Shown: one piece after another, positions 36,230 to 44,548 of the stretch
Layout of the letters: every line of letters begins with the position of its first letter
How positions within the stretch are numbered: the first letter of the stretch is position 1
Source: WRAI01 sp031549605
Lineage (GTDB): Bacteria > Bacillota > Clostridia > Oscillospirales > UBA929
Assembly: GCA_031549605.1 (NCBI GenBank)
Contig: JAVBPM010000031.1
Coordinates: 30,223 to 94,222, forward strand
Reading direction: 5' to 3'
Length of the DNA stretch: 64,000 nucleotides
Translations under genes and position numbers: made by a program
Notes under the pieces: model-generated
What the model saw: only the letters and a program-made list of their open reading frames with translations
What the model was told of the DNA's origin: nothing
Database searches by the model: none

Positions 36230-36253
36230 AGTGTGTTACTCCTTTTCTTTTTG

Positions 36254-36823
36254 TTAGATTACGGTCGGGTGCGTGGTGGTTGCCGCCGTGCTCGGCGCGT
36301 CGCCTACGGGCGGAATGACGACGGCGGGAGCGCTCTCATCCACGAAGATGCCGGGCATGGGGTCGTCGCCCTCACCCTTGGTCATGGCGGCAAAGAGCTG
36401 CTCGCGGCTCTTACCGGCGTTGCTTGGGTCTTCCAGCGCCGCGTTGATTTCCCGCTCGAAGTGCGCCGCCGTCATGGCGTTGACGAACTTGTGGCCGCCG
36501 AGGAACTCACGCGTGTCGGCGTGCAGCTTGACCTTGGTCAGCTCCTTGTCGTTGTCAGCCTTGAGCTGCTCCATGTCCTTGAGCAGCTGGGCGTTGGCCA
36601 CTCGCAGCGCGTCAAAGTCCTTGCCCTCAAAACTCTTGAGCTTCGTCTCAACCTCTGCCAACTGGCCCTGCGCGGTGTCGCGCTCGGCGGTGATGGTGGC
36701 CAGTGCGTCCTCGGCCTGCTTGACTTTCGTCTGCTCGGCTGCGACGTCCCTGCCGTATTCGGCCATCACAAAGGCGATTTGCGCCTCGGTCAAGCCCTGA
36801 TCTTGCAGTTTCTTGGTATCCAT
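36254..36823 (-). CDS. phage capsid scaffolding protein
   Basis: A 189-residue acidic coiled-coil protein that directs procapsid assembly. The central region (about 30-95) is a long Lys/Glu/Ala heptad stretch (TITAERDTAQGQLAEVETKL), and the DTREFLGGHKFVNAMTAAHF region is found in the GP20-type scaffolds. The C-terminal tail is Pro/Ala-rich. It is first in the capsid sub-operon, with AAGGAG and a terminator-bearing gap upstream. Confidence 0.85.
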   Translation of the reverse strand: MDTKKLQDQGLTEAQIAFVMAEYGRDVAAEQTKVKQAEDALATITAERDTAQGQLAEVETKLKSFEGKDFDALRVANAQLLKDMEQLKADNDKELTKVKLHADTREFLGGHKFVNAMTAAHFEREINAALEDPSNAGKSREQLFAAMTKGEGDDPMPGIFVDESAPAVVIPPVGDAPSTAATTTHPTVI

Positions 36824-36921
36824 GTGTCTACTCCTTTCGTATTAGGTTGTTTTAGGTGTGTAACCAGCCACCACGAATCGACTGTTTTAGGTCTAATCTA
36901 CTGACCGATTTTGGGTATAAC

Positions 36922-36946
36922 AAAAGCGCCCTGTCACAGGCGCTTT
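36922..36946 (-). terminator. terminator between inserted gene and scaffold
   Basis: On the minus strand AAAGCGCC, a 7-8 nt loop and GGCGCTTTT followed by GTT. It separates the gene at 36966 from the scaffold gene and could reduce read-through. The 140-bp gap also contains two CCTAAAACA repeats on the minus strand. Confidence 0.6.
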
Positions 36947-36965
36947 GCTATTGAGTTTTAGGCGG

Positions 36966-37439
36966 TCATCCGACCGCGAGGCAGATATCTTTCAGCCGAT
37001 CGCTCCGCTCGGAAAGTTGACGCTTCATGCTGTCGACCTTGGCATATTCGCGCTTTACGGTGCTGAATTTGCTACTGGCTTCATCGCCAAGCCCATTTAC
37101 CACCGAGAGCATGGCGTCAGATAATTCACCACCCAGCAGTGTGAGGATGTTCTTGTCGCCATGCGGCGCCTCTCTATAGCGCGGGTCGGCAGCAAGCACC
37201 TTCTCAAGCTGGAAGATGTGCTCTGACAGCGGCTGAGCCGCCTCATGGACTCGCTTCTGCAAGTTTCGCGCCTTCAGGTCGAGAAAGATAACGGGATAAT
37301 CATAGCCACAGTGCGGACACGCGAAATAGGTCTCCTGCACCACAATCGTTCGCCCGTCAACCGTCTTCGTGTGACTGCGCTTTTTCAGCTTGGTAAGCTC
37401 AAATGTCTCGCCACATTTGGCGTCACATTGCATCTGCAA
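36966..37439 (-). CDS. zinc-ribbon protein of unknown role in head module
   Basis: A protein of about 157 residues. Start uncertain: TTG at 37439, nine bases after AGGAG, or ATG at 37433. The N-terminal half has Cys pairs (CDAKCGETF and ACPHCGYDYPV) forming a likely zinc ribbon, followed by a long helical region with basic residues (KARNLQKRVHEAAQPL, KREYAKVDSMKRQLSERSDRL). It lies between the putative immunity gene and the scaffold gene, where structural phage operons normally have no gene, and has its own terminator. It may be cargo; a DNA- or RNA-binding role is possible. Confidence 0.6.
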   Translation of the reverse strand: MQMQCDAKCGETFELTKLKKRSHTKTVDGRTIVVQETYFACPHCGYDYPVIFLDLKARNLQKRVHEAAQPLSEHIFQLEKVLAADPRYREAPHGDKNILTLLGGELSDAMLSVVNGLGDEASSKFSTVKREYAKVDSMKRQLSERSDRLKDICLAVG

Positions 37440-37523
37440 AATAGCATTCTCCTCTCTCGGACATCCATTCAAACCACAGACCCGCAAAACCGATAGTGTT
37501 TAACGGGATCGAAATCGATCTGT

Positions 37524-37769
37524 TTAAACATTGTCTACGACGCGTATATCTTCGACTTCAGAAACATAGATAACCGTCCACGGTTCATGGTCGCTTGCGC
37601 TAATCTCTATGCTCTCCTCTTCGTGCTCGCCACTTTCATAATCGTGGTATTCCTCATCGTGCCCTCTATACAGGCCCTCCATCGGAGGTGCGTCATCAAG
37701 AAATGTTATCAGTAGCGTTGTTTCGCCTTCGATAGCATTTAGCGCTTTGATGCGCTCTAACAATGTCAT
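37524..37769 (-). CDS. small acidic protein, candidate immunity to MuF toxin
   Basis: An 81-residue protein, strongly acidic (GHDEEYHDYESGEHEEES in the middle) and with beta-like ends (TTLLITFLDDAP, WTVIYVSEVEDIRVVD). It starts within the stop of the minor capsid gene (ATGA), directly downstream of a C-terminal toxin-like domain. Immunity proteins of polymorphic toxins are commonly small, acidic and located exactly here. No family was recognised, so this is inference from charge and place. Confidence 0.6.
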   Translation of the reverse strand: MTLLERIKALNAIEGETTLLITFLDDAPPMEGLYRGHDEEYHDYESGEHEEESIEISASDHEPWTVIYVSEVEDIRVVDNV

Positions 37770-39340
37770 GGCTCTGTCTCCTTCCTTGGCACAATATGCG
37801 TCCCTGTTTTTCTGTAGTGAATTTTGAAGCTGTTAGTTTGGTATTCAGCACCGCCACTAACGGCAATTCCAATCGGCTTGTCTGCGCGGACAACCTCACG
37901 TTTTGTGAATGCACCCGCTCTTGTCTTCGCAAAGGTGCCAGTACCGGCGTATCTATCCACAAGCCGCTGTGCATCATCAAGGCCACCAAATATATAGCTC
38001 TTGCCTTCAATGTACTTGTCACCCTTTATATGCTCAAGCTGTTTGCTCTTAATTATGTTTAATTTCTGCGATCCGTCCTTTATCTGACTACGGATGTAGT
38101 CTACCGCTTTATTATACTCCAGTTCGCTTTGCGCTGCAAGCTTTTTGACCCCTGCGCCCCGCGTGTACCTCGCCACCGCCGCTCGTTCCGGCTGCGTCGG
38201 CAAGCCCATCTGCTTGCTGAACGCCACATACTGCTGGTTGATGGTCGTAACCCGCGCTTTTTCCAGCAGGGCCGCCTCGTGGTCGCCTGCCTTTTCAAAC
38301 GCCACGGCGCGGTCTTTGTGCTTGCGCAGCTCACTTTCAAAGCGGCGCTGGCGCTGCGTGGCCTCGTAGGTGGTGTAGCTGCCGTTGCCATAGTCGTGCT
38401 TGACCATTTCCTCGGCGTTCATGCGGTCGAGCTGCTCGGGCGTGTAGTTAGCCACCGAAACGTCCATCATAATGGGCATGGAGTAGTGGCGGCAGCCATA
38501 GTCGTACAAATGGTGCTCAACGCTGCGATGAAACTCTTGGTTGGAGAACTGCCGACCCTGAAACCACATGTGCTCCGGACGCGACCCGCTGTGCCAGTCT
38601 ATCTCGACGCCGTCCGAGCCGAACTCGGCACCCTCACGCGCTGACTGCTCCTGCACCAGCCGCGACAACGCATCGTTGACCGCCTGCCGGACGCTGCTGT
38701 CCAGCCGTCGCGTGGTGCCGCTCGGATACTTGACCTTGGTGATGCCGTTGTCGTCAAAGGCGTCAGACAGGCCACCGTCGGCCAGCCGCTGCACTGTCTT
38801 GTGCATGACGCTGTTGAAGTCGTCTGCGCCCAGCATCACTTGCGAGGCGGCGTAGTCGATATGCGACTGATAGGCCGCGCTCCACGGGCGCCACACCGGC
38901 GTGTCGTCCAGCCGCAGCTTTACCGAACGCGGGCTGTAAAAGCCTCGGTTGGCCGTTAGCTGTGTCACCCGCTCGGCTGTCTCGCGGCTTGCCTTGCGCA
39001 CAATAGCCTTGAGCGGTTCATGCTCGGCATACGGCACAAAGATGCGTCCGGCAGCTTCGTAGGCCGGTTGCGTGGCGTTGTGGCGCGTCGCCGACATCAG
39101 CGCAAGCAGTGCGGCAATCCCCACAGCAGCGCTGGCGTCGGTGCGCTCCATAGCCGCCTCAAGCGCCGCCAGTTCCTCGCTGGCATCAGTCAGAAGCTTC
39201 AACGCCGCCAAGTCGTGCTTGCCAACCTCGCCGATGCGCTTGATTCGCTCGCACAGCGACACAACCATGTCGCGCTCGGCCTGACGGTACTGCGCGGCAA
39301 TGCTGTCGACCAGTGCGTCAAGCTGCTCCTTGGTCAGCAT
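37766..39340 (-). CDS. phage minor capsid (MuF-type) protein with C-terminal Ntox50-like toxin domain
   Basis: A 524-residue protein. Residues 1 to about 420 match the phage minor capsid family that follows portal genes (FNSVMHKTVQRLADGG; WHSGSRPEHMWFQGRQF; DYGCRHYSMPIMMDVS). The last 95 residues (QLEHIKGDKYIEGKS... to FKIHYRKTGTHIVPRKE) have the pattern of the polymorphic-toxin domain Ntox50: an HI-x-G entry, an IGIAV strand, and the IHY-K-GTHIVP end. Such capsid-toxin fusions (MuF toxins) are known from temperate phages. A predicted nuclease activity is family knowledge, not shown here. It overlaps the next gene by 4 bp and starts 3 bp after portal. Confidence 0.82.
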   Translation of the reverse strand: MLTKEQLDALVDSIAAQYRQAERDMVVSLCERIKRIGEVGKHDLAALKLLTDASEELAALEAAMERTDASAAVGIAALLALMSATRHNATQPAYEAAGRIFVPYAEHEPLKAIVRKASRETAERVTQLTANRGFYSPRSVKLRLDDTPVWRPWSAAYQSHIDYAASQVMLGADDFNSVMHKTVQRLADGGLSDAFDDNGITKVKYPSGTTRRLDSSVRQAVNDALSRLVQEQSAREGAEFGSDGVEIDWHSGSRPEHMWFQGRQFSNQEFHRSVEHHLYDYGCRHYSMPIMMDVSVANYTPEQLDRMNAEEMVKHDYGNGSYTTYEATQRQRRFESELRKHKDRAVAFEKAGDHEAALLEKARVTTINQQYVAFSKQMGLPTQPERAAVARYTRGAGVKKLAAQSELEYNKAVDYIRSQIKDGSQKLNIIKSKQLEHIKGDKYIEGKSYIFGGLDDAQRLVDRYAGTGTFAKTRAGAFTKREVVRADKPIGIAVSGGAEYQTNSFKIHYRKTGTHIVPRKETEP

Positions 39341-39343
39341 GGC

Positions 39344-40648
39344 CTACTCCGCCACCGCAATCGGCAAATTCTCGGCCGCCGTCTCGACATCCTCGCCGGT
39401 GATGTAGGCGCGTACCTCCTCGGGTCGGATGACGCCCATCGCCGCGCCCTGCCTTAACTGCTCGAAGCTCTCGGCGCTGTCCTCAATGAGCGCATAGCTC
39501 CAGTCGTAGTTGAGCTCGTACTTGCCGGACGGTGCCAACCGGTTGACCGTGGCCAGCACGTCGCAGGCATAAGCGTACCCGTCAAGCGTCGCCTCAATGT
39601 TCTTGCGCAGCGCGTCGACCAGGGCAAAGGTGTCGAAGGTAGAGCGCTTGATGGCCGTCGCCGTGCCGTCTGTGTTGTCGAGGTCAGTCAGCACGCCCTT
39701 GTTGACGCCGATGGCCTTTTCCAGCAGTGACAGCCGGAAGTTGACCATGTCAACCATCTGCTGCGTGCGAATGTCGGGTGAAAAGACCTCGAAGAAAGGC
39801 TTGTCGTCGACGCCAACGGTGGCATCAAGCTTTTTGAAGATGTTGGCGCCGGGCAGAATGCGCTCCTTGCCGTCAGGCCCCTTGGAGAACAGACGCACGT
39901 CGGCGCCAATAAAGGCCTCCTTGTTGGCCATCTCGCGTTGCATGATGGCCAGCGCCTCGACAATCTCATCCATCAGCGTCTCACAGCCAAAGGTGACCGG
40001 CACGCCCTTGAACGCCGTCTCAGCCTTACGGTTGGCAGTCGGGCAGCGTAAATACGCCCACAGCGGCTGCTTGACGTTGGTGATCGTCTGCTCGGGCGGC
40101 AGACCAGCCCACGACGGCACTTTGTCCAGCGGCACCTCGTGACCGTTGCACTCAGCCTTCTGTTGGATGGTGTAGACACCGTTGGCGGCCAGCGTGTGCA
40201 CCTCCAGCCGCTCGTAAGTCCTGCCGTCCACCTGCTCAACCGCCGCGAGAAACGCCGCCTTGGCGACCGTCTCGCCGCGCCGCTCCAGCACGATCAACCT
40301 TGTCTGGTCGAGTACGTCAAGATAGAGCTTGCCATCCATCACCCACGGCTTGAGCACCACACCGCCTACGCCAAGCGCCCGTGCCGCGATAGGCCGCAAG
40401 CCGTCGACGCAGCGCTGCACAGCGTCACCAATCAGCACAGCCCGCGCGTTGACGCCCCCCACCTCAATGGTGGCGTCGGCCACCGCCACAGTCGCCACCT
40501 TGTTGGCCACGACGGCGGTCAGGTTGAACTTGGAGATGTCGGCGTACCGCTCGGCAAAAGCGACATCGTCGACCTCCTCGGCCACCTTGGGCTTGACGCC
40601 GAGCCACCGCAACAGCCACCGCAGCGCCTCTTGAATTTTCAATCGCAT
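39344..40648 (-). CDS. phage portal protein
   Basis: A 434-residue portal protein, the dodecameric ring at the capsid vertex through which DNA is packaged. It shows the SPP1/A118-like pattern: a helical N-terminus with YADISKFNLTAVVANKVATV, KQPLWAYLRCPTANRKAET, and a tunnel region LEKAIGVNKGVLTDLDNTDGTATAI. It lies between terminase and the minor capsid protein. GAGGCGG precedes the ATG. Length is normal. Confidence 0.9.
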   Translation of the reverse strand: MRLKIQEALRWLLRWLGVKPKVAEEVDDVAFAERYADISKFNLTAVVANKVATVAVADATIEVGGVNARAVLIGDAVQRCVDGLRPIAARALGVGGVVLKPWVMDGKLYLDVLDQTRLIVLERRGETVAKAAFLAAVEQVDGRTYERLEVHTLAANGVYTIQQKAECNGHEVPLDKVPSWAGLPPEQTITNVKQPLWAYLRCPTANRKAETAFKGVPVTFGCETLMDEIVEALAIMQREMANKEAFIGADVRLFSKGPDGKERILPGANIFKKLDATVGVDDKPFFEVFSPDIRTQQMVDMVNFRLSLLEKAIGVNKGVLTDLDNTDGTATAIKRSTFDTFALVDALRKNIEATLDGYAYACDVLATVNRLAPSGKYELNYDWSYALIEDSAESFEQLRQGAAMGVIRPEEVRAYITGEDVETAAENLPIAVAE

Positions 40649-40660
40649 TGTACACCGCCT

Positions 40661-41908
40661 CTATTCTCCGGCCTCTCGCCAAATCATGTTTGTCGCATAA
40701 CGCACCGCGTCAATGCAATGGTCGTTGCCGTCTTGGAACTGGTCTATCAGACTGCCGTCGGGCGCCTTGGCATAGGAAAAGTCGGAAAACTCACGCGCCG
40801 CAGTGGGGCAGCGCCGCTCGTCAATGACGATTTCGCTCAATCCCTGTAGCCACTTCATCGAGTAGTTGCGGCTGCCCGGCTTCTTGCTGGCCGCCAGCGC
40901 TCTATCCAGCCCGTAAGCGCGCAGGTCGGCAATCGAACGCTTGTCGCTGTTGTCGCAAATCAGCGTGTCATCGGGCTGCACGCCCTCGGCCACCAACCGC
41001 TCGTAGACGTCGTGACTGCTGGCGCGGTACAGTATGGCCTCGCCGTATATGTACAGCTTGCGTAGCCCATGCTCGTAGTGGCATCGCACATAAGCGGTCG
41101 GGTCGGGGTAATAGCCCCAGTCCAGCCCGTGACAGGCGCGTTCAAAGCCTTTGATGTCCTCATCAGAGATGGCGGCCAGCGTGACGTTTTCAAAGGCCAG
41201 CCCCTCGACAACGCCCCAGTCGCCGAGACCGGCCACACGGTAGCGTGTCGGGTCGCGCAGCTTCATGCTTCCAAACATTAGCCGGTCGGCCTCGTCCAAA
41301 AACTCGTTGCAGGTATAGTTGGTCGTCTTGGCCAGTACATCGGGTGACGGTCGACAGTCAAAGAACCGCGCCTTGAGCCAGTGCCGTCCGCTCCACGGGT
41401 TGAATGTTAGCGTCACTTGCTTAAACAGCGGCGGCTCGACATGACCGCGAATGGATTCGTCCAGCATATTGAAGTCGGCCTCGCTGCCCACCTCGTAGGC
41501 TTCCTCGATCCACATCCAGCACAGCGAGCCCCGCTCGACCGTGATGGAGGTAATCTTCATGGGGTCGTCAAGGCCGCGAAAGAGTATCTTCTGCCCCGTC
41601 GGGCGGTAGGTCATTTCGAGCGGCGACTCCTTGCAGTCCCACCACATCTCAACACCCAGCCGCCGCATCGCCCACTTGAGGTCGGTGTAGCAGCTGTCCT
41701 TGAGTGTGCGGAACACCTTGCGCACCACCAGCAGGTTGGCGTCGGGGTACTGCATCAGCCGCACAATAAAGTTGAGCGCCGTCGTCTTGGATTTCTTGCT
41801 GGCGCGGCTACCCTTGCAGACGCGATAACGGCCTCTAAACGCCCAAAAGTCGCCGTAGCCGCCGCCAACTATGTCGGGGATGGATGTCGTCTTACGGGGC
41901 AACGTCAT
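40661..41908 (-). CDS. terminase large subunit
   Basis: A 415-residue packaging ATPase and nuclease. Near the N-terminus CKGSRASKKSKTTAL is the Walker-A-like loop; CWMWIEEAYEV is Walker B; a C-terminal RNase H-like nuclease has LDWGYYPDPTAYV, LICDNSDKRSIADL and DGNDHCIDAVRYATN. The start is the ATG at 41908, following AGGGGCTG and 17 bp inside the small subunit gene. It cuts concatemers and drives DNA into the procapsid through the portal. Confidence 0.93.
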   Translation of the reverse strand: MTLPRKTTSIPDIVGGGYGDFWAFRGRYRVCKGSRASKKSKTTALNFIVRLMQYPDANLLVVRKVFRTLKDSCYTDLKWAMRRLGVEMWWDCKESPLEMTYRPTGQKILFRGLDDPMKITSITVERGSLCWMWIEEAYEVGSEADFNMLDESIRGHVEPPLFKQVTLTFNPWSGRHWLKARFFDCRPSPDVLAKTTNYTCNEFLDEADRLMFGSMKLRDPTRYRVAGLGDWGVVEGLAFENVTLAAISDEDIKGFERACHGLDWGYYPDPTAYVRCHYEHGLRKLYIYGEAILYRASSHDVYERLVAEGVQPDDTLICDNSDKRSIADLRAYGLDRALAASKKPGSRNYSMKWLQGLSEIVIDERRCPTAAREFSDFSYAKAPDGSLIDQFQDGNDHCIDAVRYATNMIWREAGE

Positions 41909-42368
41909 CAGCCCCTGACAGCACCACCGGCACGGCGTCAAGCTGCACCTTGTCGGTAAAGAGCGCGTACCGCTTGCCCAGTAGCTCGGCGGCTTTGTTG
42001 ACGTCAGACAGCCGCGGCCTGATGGGTACGACAACAGGCTCCTCTCGCTCCCTGGTGGTCCTCTTGCCGTTCTTGTCGTAGCCGCTGGTGCGGCTCTTGA
42101 CAGTGACGACAACGTGCTCGTCCTCTTGGCGGCGCAAAACGCGGGTCAGCGTCTCCATGACCTCAGTAGCGTCGGCGATGCGATTTGACTTGATTTCTTC
42201 GAGCAATTGGTCGATTCTGTCGCGAATCTTATGTTTTTTCAATAGGGCGCCAGCCATTTGAGCGGCGCTCCGCCCTTCATACCCTGCCCGAATGGCCGCC
42301 TGCGTCGCGTTACAGTCGACGATATACTCCTGGCAGAACCGCTCCTGCCGGTCATTCAATTCAGCCAT
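41892..42368 (-). CDS. terminase small subunit
   Basis: A 158-residue DNA-recognition subunit. The N-terminal LNDRQERFCQEYIVDCNATQAAIRAGY is the signature of the terminase_2 family, with a helix-turn-helix. The ATG at 42368 follows GAGGGG with correct spacing. First gene of the late operon and overlapping the large subunit. Confidence 0.92.
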   Translation of the reverse strand: MAELNDRQERFCQEYIVDCNATQAAIRAGYEGRSAAQMAGALLKKHKIRDRIDQLLEEIKSNRIADATEVMETLTRVLRRQEDEHVVVTVKSRTSGYDKNGKRTTREREEPVVVPIRPRLSDVNKAAELLGKRYALFTDKVQLDAVPVVLSGADDVAP

Positions 42369-42532
42369 ATCCATCCCCTCTGTCGTGACCATTGCGGTGA
42401 AGTCACCAACACGGTCAAACGCAAACAACCCTCCGCCTCAGCTTTGGGTTGTTGTCTATGTGGTCGTGCAGGCGACAGCCGCAGCGTCTCCTCCGCGCCG
42501 GGCGCGTTACGTCTGTGGCCACCACTTGCACG

Positions 42533-42562
42533 GTATTACTTTAGCACATAAAGCGGGGTCAA
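42533..42562 (-). promoter_or_regulatory. possible late-operon promoter
   Basis: On the minus strand TTGACC (42562-42557), an 18-bp spacer and TAATAC (42538-42533). It lies directly behind the ArpU-like regulator gene and 165 bp before the terminase genes, the right place for the late promoter. The 42369-42567 gap has no gene. Confidence 0.45.
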
Positions 42563-42567
42563 AACTG

Positions 42568-43023
42568 TCAACTTTCCGTTTCGTAGACGACCACCAATCC
42601 GAGGTGTGTGCCCGTAAGGATATAGCACTTGCGCAGATACCTCGCGATTGTCGACACGCTCATGCCCAAGTGCAGGGCGGCGCCCTCTACGCTCTCGCCA
42701 TCCCACTGGGTGGCTTTTAACGCCTTGTAGATGTCCTCCCAGTAGTCAACCGCCCGTATCTGCTGCAGCATATAGTCAACGGCGTCGCGCTCGCGTACCA
42801 GCGCCTGAATGCGCTTTGACTTGAGAATACCGCAAGCCGCGCCAAAGGTAGGGTCAGGCATACCCGACCGCACCTTGACACCGCTGCCCTGTCGGTAGAT
42901 GATGTTGCGCTCCTCGGCATCAATCATCCCGGCAACATGCGGGTAGTTTTTGATAGCTCTCTTGATGGCCGATTTATCGATGTACTCATACCGTACCGCC
43001 ACTTGACACGCCGCTCCCTTCAT
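42568..43023 (-). CDS. ArpU/RinA-like late transcription regulator
   Basis: A 151-residue protein. The C-terminal helix-turn-helix (SVEGAALHLGMSVSTIARYLRKC) and the segment YMLQQIRAVDYWEDIYKALK resemble sigma-like ArpU-family proteins that switch on phage late genes. It lies just upstream of terminase, where these regulators act. The ATG at 43023 has only a weak AAGG; a GTG at 43002 is another option. Confidence 0.72.
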   Translation of the reverse strand: MKGAACQVAVRYEYIDKSAIKRAIKNYPHVAGMIDAEERNIIYRQGSGVKVRSGMPDPTFGAACGILKSKRIQALVRERDAVDYMLQQIRAVDYWEDIYKALKATQWDGESVEGAALHLGMSVSTIARYLRKCYILTGTHLGLVVVYETES

Positions 43024-43074
43024 GTTAACATAACCTTGTTGACGGGTCGTCTTCCGAAAGGGAGGCGGCTTTTT

Positions 43075-43479
43075 CTATTGCGCTCCTGCGGTATGCCGTG
43101 GGATATATGTGCACGTCTCGTGATATTGCTCTATTTTTCGCATCTTGCCAAGAACTTCACGAAGGTGGTTCAAAACCGTTTCGATGTCCATCACGCTCAT
43201 TCGTTTATCGTCGGTCAGTAATCTGTACAGCGGCTCTAACAGCTCAACCACGTCTTTGGCTTTGCGGCGAGCCTTCAAGTTGTCGCGCTGCGCTTTCGCC
43301 ACCTGTGCCAGTTGTGCCGTTTTCAGGCAGTCCAGCTCGACCCGGTGCAAATAATCGGTCGTGCACCTGTCGCACTCGCCCACAATTTCGTAGGCAGTTA
43401 CGTAGGTGCGCTGTATCTCTGTACATAACCGAAGAAAATCTGCCAGCCGCTCTGTTGCGTTGGCGTCCATCTTCCCCAT
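43075..43479 (-). CDS. hypothetical phage protein, helical
   Basis: A 134-residue helical protein with two Cys in ECDRCTTDYLHRVE and a basic coiled-coil stretch (QLAQVAKAQRDNLKARRKAKD). GGTGAGGC precedes the ATG. No family recognised; part of the early region next to the late regulator. Confidence 0.6.
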   Translation of the reverse strand: MGKMDANATERLADFLRLCTEIQRTYVTAYEIVGECDRCTTDYLHRVELDCLKTAQLAQVAKAQRDNLKARRKAKDVVELLEPLYRLLTDDKRMSVMDIETVLNHLREVLGKMRKIEQYHETCTYIPRHTAGAQ

Positions 43480-43551
43480 GCCTCACCATCCCCTTTTTGT
43501 CATTCGCTCAAGATGCTCATCCAGCCGCTTTTGCGCCGCTGTTGCTCATCT

Positions 43552-43731
43552 TCACCCTCTCCTTTCCGGCCTCGCAGCCGTCATCTCGATGTCTGCTCGC
43601 TCGCCGTCGCGGAAGCGCAGCTGCACGGTGCCATGGAACAGCAGTCGCAGCCTGTCCCAAAAACCGGCGCGCCACTTAGTGAGCCATGTACCGTCCGTCT
43701 GCTGTTGGCGGTATGTTGTCAGCGTTAGCAT
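43552..43731 (-). CDS. small hypothetical phage protein
   Basis: 59 residues, starting MLTLTTYRQQQTDG and ending in Arg-rich sequence. Start fixed by GAAGGAGGCAACCTC. Overlaps the upstream gene by 7 bp. No family. Confidence 0.5.
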   Translation of the reverse strand: MLTLTTYRQQQTDGTWLTKWRAGFWDRLRLLFHGTVQLRFRDGERADIEMTAARPERRG

Positions 43732-43967
43732 GAGGTTGCCTCCTTCGGTGTGAATTGGTTCTTCACCCGGTGAACGCATTCACTGCACGGATACCTATAA
43801 AACTGCCACGCCTCGCTTTGCAATTTATGCCGACACTTGTCACAGCACCCCTTTCGCTCATCGGCGTCCTCATATTCAGCGAGTCGCTTGTAAATCTGCG
43901 AATAGCCTGGTTGCTGTGCCATGTCGGTGTCTGCTGTAATTTCTTTAACGGTCGTCAGTCTTTCCAT
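43725..43967 (-). CDS. small phage zinc-finger protein
   Basis: 80 residues. Starts MERLTTVKEITAD after AGGAGGATACGAAA. Ends with two Cys pairs (GCCDKCRHKL and CSECVHRVK), a likely zinc-binding knuckle. Common type of small phage early protein with the YKRLAEYEDADE motif; function unknown. Confidence 0.65.
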   Translation of the reverse strand: MERLTTVKEITADTDMAQQPGYSQIYKRLAEYEDADERKGCCDKCRHKLQSEAWQFYRYPCSECVHRVKNQFTPKEATSC

Positions 43968-44091
43968 TTTCGTATCCTCCTCTTTTGTGCAGCAAGGTGG
44001 GAACCCCAACACCTCCCACGGCCCCGGAATTACGTTGGTCTTACGGCTACTTTATCGCCCACCACCGACCGGCTGACTTCAGCCCTGCACG

Positions 44092-44385
44092 TTATTCCAA
44101 CCCGAACCGTTCAACCACCATTCTGCGAAAGCACAGTTCGCACCAAAAACTTTGCCATTGACCATCGCATACAAAGCCATTTCCTATTCGAAACGACTCG
44201 CCGCATTCACAGCAGTCAAAAGGGTGCGGTTCGTCGACGATGCCGCCAAGCGCTCCCATCTGGTCATTTAGTGAAGCTTTCGGAATTGGCAGCTTGTTGC
44301 GCTGGTTACATTGCTCTGCCCACACCACTTTTTTCAACCTGTCTGTTTCGCTGCATCGTGGCGGGGCCACGCCTATTGGTTTCAC
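44092..44385 (-). CDS. small phage zinc-finger protein
   Basis: 97 residues, GTG start after GGGGGAG. The C-terminal half has Cys pairs (FDCCECGES, WCELCFRRM), probably a zinc ribbon. Overlaps the preceding small gene. Function unknown. Confidence 0.5.
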   Translation of the reverse strand: MKPIGVAPPRCSETDRLKKVVWAEQCNQRNKLPIPKASLNDQMGALGGIVDEPHPFDCCECGESFRIGNGFVCDGQWQSFWCELCFRRMVVERFGLE

Positions 44386-44548
44386 GTCGGTTTCTCCCCC
44401 TTCCTTTCGTCACCCACCTGACCGCCAACGGCCTACGTGGCCAGCGCCTTATGCACGGGCAGCGCGACCACGCGCAAAACCGGTGGCTGCCCTCACCGTT
44501 GAGGTAGACGCACCCGGCGCAGGTGCCGGTGTTGGATGCTAGCGTCAC
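44306..44548 (-). CDS. small Cys-rich phage protein
   Basis: About 80 residues from a GTG that overlaps the upstream stop (GTGA). The N-terminal TCAGCVYLNGEGSHRFC followed by CPCIRR is a repeated design of short phage Cys-rich proteins. The C-terminal half overlaps the next gene for 80 bp and may not be conserved. Confidence 0.4.
   Translation of the reverse strand: MTLASNTGTCAGCVYLNGEGSHRFCAWSRCPCIRRWPRRPLAVRWVTKGRGRNRRETNRRGPATMQRNRQVEKSGVGRAM

Noticed and set aside
37524..37769. Small acidic gene considered as a DNA-mimic anti-restriction protein
   Set aside because: The acidity would fit, but the 4-bp overlap with a toxin-like C-terminus makes immunity the better explanation; kept only as an alternative.
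43244..43489. 81-codon minus-strand ORF overlapping the helical gene at 43075-43479
   Set aside because: Alternative frame of a gene with a good ribosome site; no supporting feature.
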